Origin: Andrena cerasifolii
Taxonomy: Eukaryota; Arthropoda; Insecta; Hymenoptera; Andrenidae
Direction of reading: 5' to 3'
NCBI RefSeq assembly: GCF_050908995.1
Contig: NC_135119.1
Location: 6,262,001-6,326,000, forward strand
DNA: 64,000 nt
Part shown: one piece after another, positions 1 through 10,276 of the stretch
Position numbering within the stretch: the first letter of the stretch is position 1
How the letters are laid out: every line of letters begins with the position of its first letter
The notes under the pieces: model-generated
Databases searched by the model: none
What the model saw: the letters and a program-made list of their open reading frames with translations, nothing else
Told to the model about the DNA's origin: nothing
Made by a program: the position numbers and the translations under genes

Positions 1-1330
1 CCAGAGCCGAGGAGAAGATGACGCCGGGGCGCCGAGTTGCCTCGCGCGTCACTGCAGCGAGATACAGGGGCGGATGTTTAGCCCCCCGCTCGCGGTGTTT
101 CCATTTCATCCAGCTATCTAAGCAGCTCACTTTCATTTTCCAATCCAATATGCCAGCAGCTTCGATTTCCCTCGGAACGCGTGGCGAAGCACTGAGGAAC
201 CCCGAGCCTAAAGTTCGATTTCGAATCGAACAAGAATCTGTTCGCAGCAAGGCCAATTGAACGAGGCAAAGTTTTCCGCGGGGGAAGGTACATTTCCGGT
301 CGCAGGCAGGAAGGAGCGATAATTAAAGACGTGGCTGGTTCGAGCTGCTCCTGATTCTCGTGTTTCAGATTGCGCGGACCGTTCACGAAAGCCCGCTGGC
401 GGGCTAAATGGGTTAATTCTCGAGATAAAACGAAGGCGATTCCGGGGCCCGTCCGTCGAATTTCGCGTGTAACGCGATAGGGTTATATAAATTTCGATCG
501 CCCGCCACCCAGGCCCGACAGCGCAATTTAGTTAATCTGCATATAATTGCCGCGATGTATAGCCGTTGGGAGGCTTTTGAATATAATCGAGCTACTTGCC
601 ACTTTGATGGTATCGCGTCTCTTCCTTGCGAACGAACGCCCAAGGATATAGAAACATTAAACAGAAGCCGCGCGGCGCTCGTTGCTCTCGTTAACGACGT
701 CGGGACGGGAAAAGGGACAACGCAGCGGCGTTAACGCGCGCCGTGGGAAAGCAGCGGGAGAAAAACGGCGTCGAACATCGGTAATACGAAACGATCTGGA
801 CGGAGGGGAGCGGATAGGGGGAAAGCGGCCTTTGTTTTACACCGCGAATTACATACATCCTCGAGCGGCGGCGTTAATCCAATCCGCGGCCGCGAACTTT
901 TCCGGACCGGAGTCATACTAATGAAGCGGGCACACAACTGGGTCGCGTATCGAATCGGTGGTAATTAAATAAAAGCTGCAGCAACGTGGAAAAACAGCGA
1001 ACGACGGAGGGGTCTCGCCAGATGGAAGAAGGGAGCGGCGTGGCCTACGCGGAGAAAGAGAAGCGCACAACGAGGGAGAACCAATGAGGAAATTAAATAC
1101 CGAGCGACTGCAATCGCGCTAATTTAACTACAGAAAATTACGCCAGGCGATTCTGCGAATCGCGCTCGTTCCAATACCGCTAAACAAACGCGCGCGATCT
1201 CGTATCTTGGCGGCGGCCCGACGCAGCGAAGGCTAATTGCGCAACCGGAAGACGCCTTCGAGACACCGTGCTCGCCAATCTCGGGCCTTTTCAGTTTTCT
1301 CGGTACAATAACGATCGGTACTGGATTTGA
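1..1330. other. CpG-rich non-coding DNA; no gene recognised
   Basis: GC- and CpG-rich unique sequence with scattered TTAATTA motifs. Open frames up to about 90 codons have no recognisable domains and look like chance products of composition. No RNA gene or transposon end was seen. Confidence 0.5.
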
Positions 1331-1334
1331 TTAA

Positions 1335-2496
1335 GGGGGTATTCTAGTCTAGACACTCGTTTTTGAAGGTGATATTTGGAAATTAATTCTGGGAAACCTA
1401 TCGCACCTACAGGGCAGCGGTTTCGCACACGTATTTAGTAGTGTTTGAACCATCGACACAAATTTTTGGAATGCTGTATATTTAAATTTGTACAAGTTAC
1501 ACGCCGAAGCGCAGGCCATGTCATCAAAAACCGGCCCCATCGGGCGCACGAATTGCGGCCGTTCTAGTTATCTGAAACGAAAGTACCAAAGATTTTTTTA
1601 ATCTATATGAATGTAGTTATCGCCCGAAATAGATGTAATAAAGTCTGGACATTGTTACCGAAATCACAGCTGTTTAAAAATTTATATTTGATTTTTTCGA
1701 CTTTTCTTGAGCTAAAACAAAGTGTGGGGGAGGTTGTACTGAAACTATTGATATAATTCTAGTTCGGGCTATAGGTACACAATCACTTTGAATGTGTGTA
1801 AAATTTTAGCTCAATCGGTCCAGTAGTTTTTCAGAAAAATGTGCGCCAGATCCAAAAATATTGTTTCGAGAAAAACGCGTTTAAAGTTTTTCATGCAGTT
1901 ACGACTTATACGACTGAAGTTACGACTAATTTCTGTAACTTATCTCTAATCTGGTATACCAAGATTGTAGAGGAAAGCTTCCTCAGCTTCAAAAAAATCA
2001 TGTTGGGCAGCTGTCTCTTCTCTGCTGGCAGTCATAGCCTCTTTAGACACAAGAGTCGAGGGAACGACTGCCGGCCACGGTGCGGCCTTAAGCCCCTATA
2101 ACTCTGGGAGTTTTTCGAATTTCACCTTAACCCTTAACTGGTATCCTGGGGTCGCTTGTGACCCCAAGCATCCAAAATTCGATGTACAATTTTCAGTTGC
2201 CTAAGTTGGTAAACTGAATTTCTAATTAATTTTATAATAATAGTTTAACTTTCTACGCTTCTATTATTTTATACATTACCTAAGATAAAAATATTCATAG
2301 TGCTTGCTCTAGTGTCGACTTTACAAATTTCTGTGTCCTTTTTTATTTGGGGTTTGCCACGACCCCAGTATACCAGTCACGTTTGCCAAAAACAGTATAC
2401 CAGTTAAGGGTTAATATTTCAGAGACATATTATCGAAACCCTAAACTATTAGAAAATAAAAAAAAAGAAAATCGAATTTTTGAGTAGAATACCCCC
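1335..2496. mobile_element. TTAA-flanked MITE (piggyBac-like), interrupted by a second MITE
   Basis: The ends are perfect inverted repeats, GGGGGTATTCTA and its complement, each flanked by TTAA (1331-1334 and 2497-2500). The interior is AT-rich without coding capacity. A 280-bp TTAA MITE (2131-2410) is inserted in it; without the insert the element is about 880 bp. It shares a stretch around TTTCGAGAAAAACGCGTTTA with the element at 27657-28382, so the two families are related. TTAA duplication suggests mobilisation by a piggyBac-type transposase. Confidence 0.8.
2131..2410. mobile_element. 280-bp TTAA MITE, copy 1 (nested)
   Basis: Begins CCCTTAACTGGTATCCTGG and ends with CCAGTTAAGGG, flanked by TTAA at 2127-2130 and 2411-2414. 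Subterminal CTGGGGTC/GACCCCAG palindromes occur at both ends. Nearly identical in layout to 7899-8181. It is inserted inside the MITE at 1335-2496 and is therefore younger than it. Confidence 0.88.
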
Positions 2497-2500
2497 TTAA

Positions 2501-5115
2501 ACCTCGAATGGCTATTATCAAATACACACTGCTGAGGTCCCCCGAGGCACTTGCAGAATAGGAATTTAAAGAAATTCGAGTTAGACGAATTCCATAAGAC
2601 CTGCAGAAGCCTCGGCCAGGGTTAGAAAGTGCCGTGGCGCGTAACTAACCCTCTCTATGCTCGTCCACCCCTTCGGCCGCTACGCGTCCGACGACGAAAC
2701 GGCAAATTAAATTAAAATTGACTAGGTCTGGTAATGAACAGGCATTAGCCAGTGCGCGTTCTAGAAAATGAGCTCCGATTTAACAACAAATTACCTCGGC
2801 GAACTCTCTACCCCCCCCCTACCGACCCTGTTTTGTCGATCCACTGGTTCGAGTCGACCCCACCCACTTGCACACCCCCTTCCCCCTCACGGTTGCCCCG
2901 TCAATTCGGACCTAATATGGCTAATCGATACAAAAAGCCCGAATTTCCAATAACTATTTAATTCAGTCAATCAAAATTCCTATTAGCTCCCGAACGCAAT
3001 TTGGCCGGATATACCGAACATCGCGCTCATATTAGAAGTTGGCTGAGATATTGGATGGGGCCAGCGATGGCTACGAGTCGGCCGCGAGCCCGAATTAATT
3101 CGGTCGCCTAGGAGGCGACAGGCGAGAACGCCGATGCACCCTCGTCGCCCCGTGAAATCGGCGCCCGCCGCGGAAAAGCGAGCGTCCCGAAGACCTGCCT
3201 GGTCCGGGATCGCGGTCGTCGAATAAACCGGAGTTGAATTCACGCGCGAACGTGATTGGATACTTACAACTATCGTTGATCAAATTTCATCATCCCCGGG
3301 CTGATCGCGATACACGCGACATTCCCAGTCCAAACTTTATCCCCGTTCAATCGTAACTTTGTTCGATCATGGCGCACACAAATTCGCCGCCCCTCCACCT
3401 CCCGGCCAGCCATTAATATTTTCTCAATTTAGCAAATCGCGATTTTACAGCCGAGCCATAAAATCCAACGACCATAATATCGCTCGTAAAACAATTCGAT
3501 CGAACCGCCTACCCTCCGATCCCGTTCGGACAGGGTCGACTTTCAGCGGACATTCAATATTTCCAGGGGGAAGAAAAAAAAAAAAGCAACTACGCTCTCG
3601 CCGTCCCTTCATCGATCATGCAGTTTCGTCGATTCGATTACTACGTCGCGAGTCGGTTGGACCGTTTCGAACGACGCTCGAGGCCATCGTCAGGCAATTC
3701 TGATTGGTCTGATCTTCGACTCATTTTAATGTAATTAACGTTTTGATTGCATGCTTTGTTTCCTCGTCTAACCTTCCTCTCCGTCGTTCGTCTACCCCCT
3801 CGCCCTCTCCCACCCCCTCCCTGCCGCCCCTCCACCCACCCGCCGCAGCTGAATCCACCCCCGTAACAAGGGGACCGTGCAGTAGGAGGATCGATCAGTC
3901 GTGACTGGCATTCTCTCCATGTGCGTCGCTCGCACACACACACACACGCGCGCTAGCGCGCGCAAGCTCAACACAATTTCACTTTCCCGTAGTTGTCACT
4001 TTGCTTTGCACTTTCGAACACGGGCTACAGTTCGTCTGTAAATGGCGTATCTTTTTCGGTGGTTCGAACTTACTTTCCCGTCGATATTAGAATATCAATG
4101 GGAAAAATCCCGTTTGAAGTTGCTCGGCGATGTGCGCAGTGCTGTAGTAAGATACCTGCTGAAATTTATCGGATCCCGATGCAGTCTTTTAATCAGAGCT
4201 ATTAGTTGTACACGCAGGTTACCCTGGATCAGGCAAAGTTTCGGGCGAGCAGTTTCGAAATATCCCCGGTGGCTTTTCAGAAAAAAACAAGCGGGGTGAA
4301 CGCGAATTCCTTGCGATATCGCGTGCACGGTGTACATATATCACGGCGCCAGCCAGAAAGTGAAAGAAATAAAAGGGAAAGAGTAGCCGACGCTTTGAAT
4401 ACACGGTGCGAAAAATGTATCGCGCGATCTACAACACGTGCAATCGTGAAATTAATCGGCTTGCCGGCCGAACGACTGAATATCTCCGCGACGATTACAG
4501 CCTTTGGACGTTGCGTAACGCAGGTCGCTGAGGTGCGATCTCCGTGTTGCACTCGGCGCGCCTGTCAATGTTCTTCAATAAAACGGCGCCCTATTTCCGC
4601 GCGAGATCCCGCCGCTATCTTTCCCGCCGCGCGAAGAATCCACTGCCGCCCCTGCGTCGCAATTAAAAGCGAGTTCATTAAACCGCGGTGGGCCGCGTCA
4701 AAAATCGCGCCAGACAAATCCGGCCGGCGGAACGCCGCCGCAAATATTTGTAAACGAATAACCTCCCATAGTTCGTGGCGGGCCGCGTAAACTCGTTAAA
4801 TGATTCGCAACGACGCTCAAAGCGCTCGTTCGACGTTGCTAACGGCCCAACAAAACCGAAACACGCTGCAATTAATACGCGTCTTCGTCAATTCCCTACG
4901 ATGCGTGCGCTTCGAACCACCCCCGCGCGACCGTGCTTGTCGTTGTAACGAAACTGCGACGGTATTACCAATCGACAGAAATCAAATCGTTTGTTTTTTG
5001 TTTTTTTCTATCTCTGGCTTCCGTTCCCATATTTGACCGTTTCTCGTTTTCCTCCGCGTGTCGAAGGTAGATTCTATCAGGTCCGCAGCGAATATAATCT
5101 TCTGCTATCGGATTC
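2501..5115. other. Non-coding DNA with microsatellite; no gene recognised
   Basis: Mostly CpG-rich unique sequence. A CA/CG simple repeat lies at 3932-3962. The longest open frame (4206-4790, plus) has Arg/Ala/Ser-rich composition, no recognisable domain and no splice context, and is not called a gene. Confidence 0.5.
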
Positions 5116-5268
5116 TAACAAGGGAAGTTGGTCAGCCCGAAAATTCAGAAAATTATGCAACTTGGTGTGCAAGTACAGTAGGGTAGATCGGGTCCAATAA
5201 GAATTTAGTCCATATTTCTTACATCGCGATAGAAATGAGGATTCCGTTCGTTCGTAGTACCTTGTCTA

Positions 5269-5781
5269 GGGATTGCAAACCGGTAAATCGGTAAATCGGT
5301 TTGAAGTTTTGTTTTTCACTGATAACGTAGTAGATATCGACGGAATTATGCGCTACATATATGCGCTACATTGCTATACATAAAATTTTTACCGGTAATT
5401 CGCCAAATTTCTCGCGATCTACCGGTAAATATCGAGAAATACATAATTTACCGGTAAATATCGAGAAATACATAATTTACCAGTAAATATCGAGAAATAC
5501 ATAATTTACCGGTAAATATAGAGAAATACATAATTTACCGGTAAATATCGGGAAATACATAATTTACCGTAAATATCGAGAAATACATAATTTACCGGTA
5601 AATATCGAGAAATACGTAATTTATCGAATTACCGGTAAAAATTTGACGAATTACCGGTAAAAATTGTATGTATAGCAATGTAGCGCATATATATATAGCG
5701 CATAATTCCGTCGACATCTACTACGTTATCAGTGAAAAAAAAACTTCAAACCGATTTACCGATTTACCGCTTTGCAATCCC
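5269..5781. mobile_element. Palindromic TA-flanked element with internal 29-bp tandem array
   Basis: Left end GGGATTGCAAACCGGTAAAT mirrored by right end ATTTACCGCTTTGCAATCCC, with TA at 5267-5268 and 5782-5783. The arms continue inward (TTGAAGTTTT, CACTGATAACGTAGTAGAT, TTCCGTCGA, GCGCATA). Between them, about 5421-5622, are seven copies of a 29-bp unit starting ACCGGTAAATATCGAGAAAT. The unit resembles the GGTAAATCGGTAAATCGG of the termini. The insertion site is confirmed by the uninterrupted matching region of the second pogo copy near 10362-10390. Confidence 0.85.
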
Positions 5782-6161
5782 TAACCTCGTCCCTCTCCCC
5801 CGCACCCACCGCAAAAGCCCGTTAATTGTTTTAAGTCATTGTTTAGAGCTGGCATACGTTTTCAGTGACATGGACGCGTGCGAACGTTACAATTTTAGTC
5901 CGAATCTGACCTACGTAATCTGCAATTTTGTATTTAAAATAAAAAGTAAGCTTGAAAATTCCAGTGTGTTTATTGTTATTAGTTTGCACGGTGTCCAAGT
6001 TTAGTGTTTGATGTATTTTAGACTATTATATCATAATATGTTTATGTAATCTACACCCTTTGAAATAGTTATATATGGGGCTAATCGGATCACGTTATTT
6101 GGGGCGAATGGGATTACTTTTATTTTTCATTTGAGTGTCTTTATGAATATAAATATGATAA

Positions 6162-6363
6162 TCTTAATATATAAGCAGAGTGTGTGTTTGTCTGTCGCCT
6201 AAAAACTTTAAAACCGTAAACTCTGGGGCCACGAAATGTGTCCCAGGTTATTATGCCTGGCTAATTCAGATGAACGCAACTATTTTCACAGAAAAAATAA
6301 ATAAAAACTTTTTTTTATAAAATCAGAATCTAAATTTCGGGCGAAGCCGGGTAGTAAAGCTAG
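6162..6363 (+). mobile_element. Short non-autonomous Helitron
   Basis: Starts TCTTAATATATAAGCAGAG and ends GTAGTAAAGCTAG, with host A before and host T after, as expected for Helitron insertion between A and T. The 3' CTAG is preceded by a small hairpin in CGGGCGAAGCCGGG. The TGTGTGTTTGTCTGTC stretch after the 5' end is common in insect Helitron families. At the matching place in the full pogo copy (about 10709) the sequence is uninterrupted. It is 202 bp long and has no Rep/helicase coding. Confidence 0.88.
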
Positions 6364-6377
6364 TTGTTTATATACAG

Positions 6378-6590
6378 ATGGTTAGTAAGTACATAAAAAA
6401 GAGCAATCAGGGATCATGGTGTACAAAAAAAAAAATAAAGGAATTTGTGATACAAATTAAATTTAGAGAAATAACGAAAAAAAAAATTAATAGCTTAAGA
6501 AGATGGCACTGTATTTACTCTGGTGAAAAATTAATTCGTCCACTTTCAGAAGATTATTTGAGAAGAGTGATGCCACGAGAATTGTGCTGA
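6378..6590 (+). pseudogene. Remnant pogo transposase: N-terminal tail fused to C-terminal PHD-like finger
   Basis: The 70-codon frame begins MVSKYIKKSNQGSWC, matching the start of the full copy (MVRTYIKKTDRGSWC). After about 36 codons it jumps into the region of the C-terminal finger (LRRWHCIYSGEKLIRPL against LRRWHCIYCGEKFIHPL). About 1.3 kb of transposase, including all DDE residues, is absent. The junction lies near 6480-6495 in an A-rich stretch. The finger has lost a Cys (CIYS) and then runs out of frame. Probably non-functional, although the open fusion of two DNA- or protein-binding ends is unusual. Confidence 0.75.
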
Positions 6591-6958
6591 TAGAGGCGGC
6601 AAAAAACGGCAATATCCTTCCGATCTGTGCTGAGTAGTGTGTCACTTGATTTCACTGTCATTGAATTAGATTTGTTTAAGTTGATTCTAAAGATTTTGTT
6701 ATGAAAATTTCATTTTTTTCAGAAATTTATGGGTCATCCGATTAGCCCAAGTTTCCGGGCGAATCGGGTATTTCTCACTTTTTGTTTTTTTGTTTGCAGA
6801 AGAAAGATTTTTAAGTTTGATTTTATTTTCTATTATTAATCTTAAAGCCAAATGTGTACTGATCACGAACATATAATACAAAATTAGTTGTTTTAATGTT
6901 TGACTAGTATTTTTTACCGTCAAACACAAAGTGATCCGATTCGCCCCGGTCTACCCTA

Positions 6959-7894
6959 GTTCATCCGCAACACAAACCTAGTTTTTGAAATCAAATTCAC
7001 CTCTTTAGGAAAGCGCAGAATTTTCTTTTTCGTGGAATATTTCAACTACCGTGATAGATATCGAAAAGAAGTTTAAACAAAAGTTGCACCTTTTTTTAAA
7101 TCTACAAAAGTGCGTAAATAATAATTAAACATGAAAACAGCTATAACTTTTGTTTAAACTTCTTTTCGATATCTCTCTTGAGATATTCCACAAAAAAGAA
7201 AATTCTGCATTTTCTTCAAGGGGTGATATCACCCCCTAAAACCGCACTACGGCACCAATAAAAAATAGGTTTGTGTTGCGGATGCGCTACTCTACTTGCT
7301 CACAAAGTTGCATAATTCCCTGAATTTTCGGGCTGCCTAACTTCCCTTGTAAGTGCGACTGCTCGTCGTGAGCGAATTTTAAAGCTGAAATACAAGGCTA
7401 ACGAGTTCACTCGCTCAGGGGTTGAGACGATAAACAATTTTTTCCCCACGGATTACATTTACCACGCGTATCAATTCCAATCAGAAGGGACCGTCGAAGA
7501 GAGAAACCTCTACAACACCAGGCATGGAAGCTCGTAAATTCGTGTAGCCGTGACGCGGAGCTGGCAAAAGGGCTGACGCGTTTTTCGGAACTCGACACAG
7601 ACCGTGTATATTTTCGACGCTTAACGGTGATAACAGATTTCCCGCGTACCGCTAGATTCAACCCCTCAGCGACGGTGGGAACCGACGCACGCTATTTTTC
7701 AATAGAAATTGAAGGCGCTGTGCAGCACCAGGGTCGACGCGCGCACGATATTACGGTGAACGCACACTTGTCCCCGCGTCCGCTAACCCTTAAACCCCCT
7801 GCGTTTAAACCCCCGCTAAACAGACATATCGATGTATCGATGGCGCATTGCTGGAGGGGAAATAACACTACCTGTTTGCAAAGGTGTTTTCGAT
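6959..7894. other. Right arm of the outer hairpin MITE, then unique DNA
   Basis: To 7349 this is the right half of the hairpin MITE. From 7353 to 7894 it is CpG-rich unique DNA with no gene recognised. Confidence 0.5.
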
Positions 7895-7898
7895 TTAA

Positions 7899-8181
7899 CC
7901 CTTAACTGGTATCCTGGGGTCAGTCGTGACCCCAAGCACGCAAGGTTCGCTGCAAAATATTTGGTTGTCTAAGTTTGTAAACTGAATTTCTAATTAATTT
8001 CATCAGAATAGTTTAACTTTCTACGTATCTATTATTTTATACATTACCTGCGAACAAAATAGGTATTCATAGAGGTTCATCTAATGTCGACTTTACAAAT
8101 TTCTGTGTCCTTTTTTATTTGGGGTCTGCCACGACCCCAAGATAACAGTTACGTTTGAAAAGACAGTATACCAGTTAAGGG
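7899..8181. mobile_element. TTAA MITE, copy 2 (same family as 2131-2410)
   Basis: Same termini (CCCTTAACTGGTATCCTGG and CCAGTTAAGGG), the same subterminal CTGGGGTC palindromes, and TTAA at 7895-7898 and 8182-8185. The two copies align almost end to end by eye, with scattered substitutions. No coding capacity. Confidence 0.88.
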
Positions 8182-8185
8182 TTAA

Positions 8186-9644
8186 TGTCTAGAGAACTGA
8201 GGGCTGTTTCTGGCGAAAAAGCCGTTCCGCAGAATCGATTTATTCGTTTATATCTTTAATCCTACGGTTGTACACCTCCCGACCGACGCGTACCGATCAC
8301 AGAGCCGATACTTTAATGAAACTGGAACTCTCGTCGCACCGGTTTACGGTTCGCGTAGTTACTTTCGAACGCTCTGGATATAATGAAATGGCCGCGAAAG
8401 GGTAATTTTATTGGGGACTGTAAGTGGCCGCGGATAAAATGTATCTTTTCGTTCATCTCGATCGCGAGTGGCGTCAATTCCCAACGACCGCAAACGGGAC
8501 AGCATCATCGAACGAAACGAGCGGGCGCGTTTCACTTATCTCCTGCTCAGTTTCCGCGATCCACTTATTTCTTTAAGTGAAACGGTTCCGGGGGAAGGGC
8601 GAGAAACACGCGGAGCCACGGATATCGATCTGTTCTATTAAGTGAATTTTCTCATGAACCCCCGACCCTCCCGCGCCGTCGCCCCTCGCGAAGTTCATCT
8701 TAAAAGCAATCGAAGAACCGTGTAGCTTTCTCCGGGATTTGATGGGATGTCGCGGGAAGGGCCAAAGGACAGGCGGGACAAGGGGCCGCAGTCAATAAAA
8801 TCTGCCGTTCAAACTGTTTTTCGCACCTACACAGCTCGCGGAATAAAGAGACGCTAAAAGAGCCTCTCGGTATCTTCCGTCTTACACACCGCCTCGAAAT
8901 CTCCGACTACGGACGCTTCCGTCCCCCCCTCCGATATTACCTGCTGATCAAAATCGATCGCCAGCGATCCAGAGGAGCCGCGCGCCGAGAGGGAGGGAGC
9001 ATCGTTCAAACCCGATAGCGAAATCCCCTTACAACGTTCATCCCCATTCACGTAAACTGTCCTCGAAAGAAAACCCTCGATTCTAAGCCGCGAGCAAACC
9101 TCGCCGCGGAGAGTCGGGGGACAGGTTCGGGTTCGAATTGTGGCGGTCGAGAAATCCCTACGAGAAGCCCCGCAGCGAGCTCGTCACCGATGTCCCGGTG
9201 CTCGACATCCCGAATAAACGTCCCTTTTTGCACGCGCTCCTATCGTCGCTGAATACGCTAAGTTTTATTAAACCAGCGCGTGCACGGCCGTGTCCATGCC
9301 GTCAAGGATAATCCATCTATGACGTTGCTTCGGTGTAGTAATTCATCATGAATGAATCAACCTAACATTGAAAGGCAGCCGTGCGTAGCGACAGCGATTC
9401 AGATGGAAAGGTCGAGGCGGCCGGGTCCTCGAACCTATAAATTCAGCCGCGTAAGAACTGAAATCCCAGGGCACCGGGCATAGAGGATTGCGCACGTGCA
9501 GAGATGGCCAAGGATGAGGGGTGCCGAGGAAGATGGGAAGGTGGGACGGGCGTGGGTAGAGGTAGCAACAAAAGTTTCTAAACGGTACGGTAATAACAAT
9601 AATAACTTTTGTAACTCTGCGGACGCACAGAACGGTGGAGTAGC

Positions 9645-9689
<45 letters not shown>

Positions 9690-10274
9690 ACCTCTCTCGG
9701 GTAGCCGGTGCAGCCGCGAACGAACAGGTCAGGGCTCGAGGAGCGGCAGGGCTCACCGACGCGTAAATTGAACGTCCAACTTGTATTTATATGATAATAA
9801 GCGCGTTTAAATATACCCGGTGTACCTAAACTCGCTACTTAAATATCGAACGATTACCAGGGACCATGACTTTCTTCCAAGCGGAGGGGGCCAGGTTTCC
9901 TTTACTTTATCCCCGCGGATGGCTGTACGCGTACGCGCGCAACGTAGGTACACGTAATAACATCCACTGGCCTCATATTTACATATTTACAGAGCCCACG
10001 AGTTCGCGTAAGTTTCAGTTAAACCTGCCTTTATCCGGACGGGGAAGTATCTCTTCTTCCTGGACGGCGAGTTCCTTACGCACGAGTCTTCTTCTTCTTC
10101 TTCTTCTTCTTCTTCTGCCTCTACTTCCTCCAGCCGTTCGGCGATCAGACGCCCCGTCCCCTGGACTAACCCCCCGTATAACGATTTGCCTGAGAATGGG
10201 GATAGTTTCGAACTGCGATAGCCCCGTGAACGAAGCTCCGTTGGCTGGTCCTGGGTGCTCAGGGAGGACTGTGA
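8186..10274. other. CpG-rich unique DNA with microsatellites; no gene recognised
   Basis: Contains a CT microsatellite at 9648-9683 and a TTC microsatellite at 10087-10115. Frames overlapping these tracts are low-complexity artefacts. No transposon end or RNA gene seen. Confidence 0.5.
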
Positions 10275-10276
10275 TA

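Larger units (their letters stand above)
5181..6956 (+). mobile_element. pogo-like element, internal-deletion derivative carrying two nested insertions
   Basis: Flanked by TA (5179-5180 and 6957-6958). The right end, GTGATCCGATTCGCCCCGG then TCTACCC, matches the full copy at 10277-12634; the left end GGGTAGATCGGG has lost about 14 bp of terminal repeat. It aligns with the full copy at both ends but lacks most of the transposase. It carries the palindromic element 5269-5781 and the Helitron 6162-6363, both absent from the other copy at the matching positions. Confidence 0.85.
5119..7349. mobile_element. Outer hairpin MITE (TAA target site) hosting a nested pogo copy
   Basis: Left end CAAGGGAAGTTGGTCAGCCC and right end with the matching complement, ...GGGCTGCCTAACTTCCCTTG. 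TAA occurs on both sides (5116-5118 and 7350-7352), which would fit a PIF/Harbinger-type 3-bp duplication, though TA alone cannot be excluded. Long inverted arms run inward: GCAACACAAACCTA near 6967 is mirrored near 7275, and TTCGATATC-type sequence on both sides of about 7110. Removing the pogo insertion at 5181-6956 leaves about 450 bp. This is the oldest layer of the nest. Confidence 0.75.

Noticed and set aside
4206..4790. 194-codon plus-strand open frame
   Set aside because: Arg/Ala/Ser-rich composition with no domain, splice context or codon pattern; typical of stop-poor CpG-rich DNA.
5421..5622. Stand-alone satellite array
   Set aside because: It is bounded by the inverted arms and TA duplication of one element, so it is part of that element.
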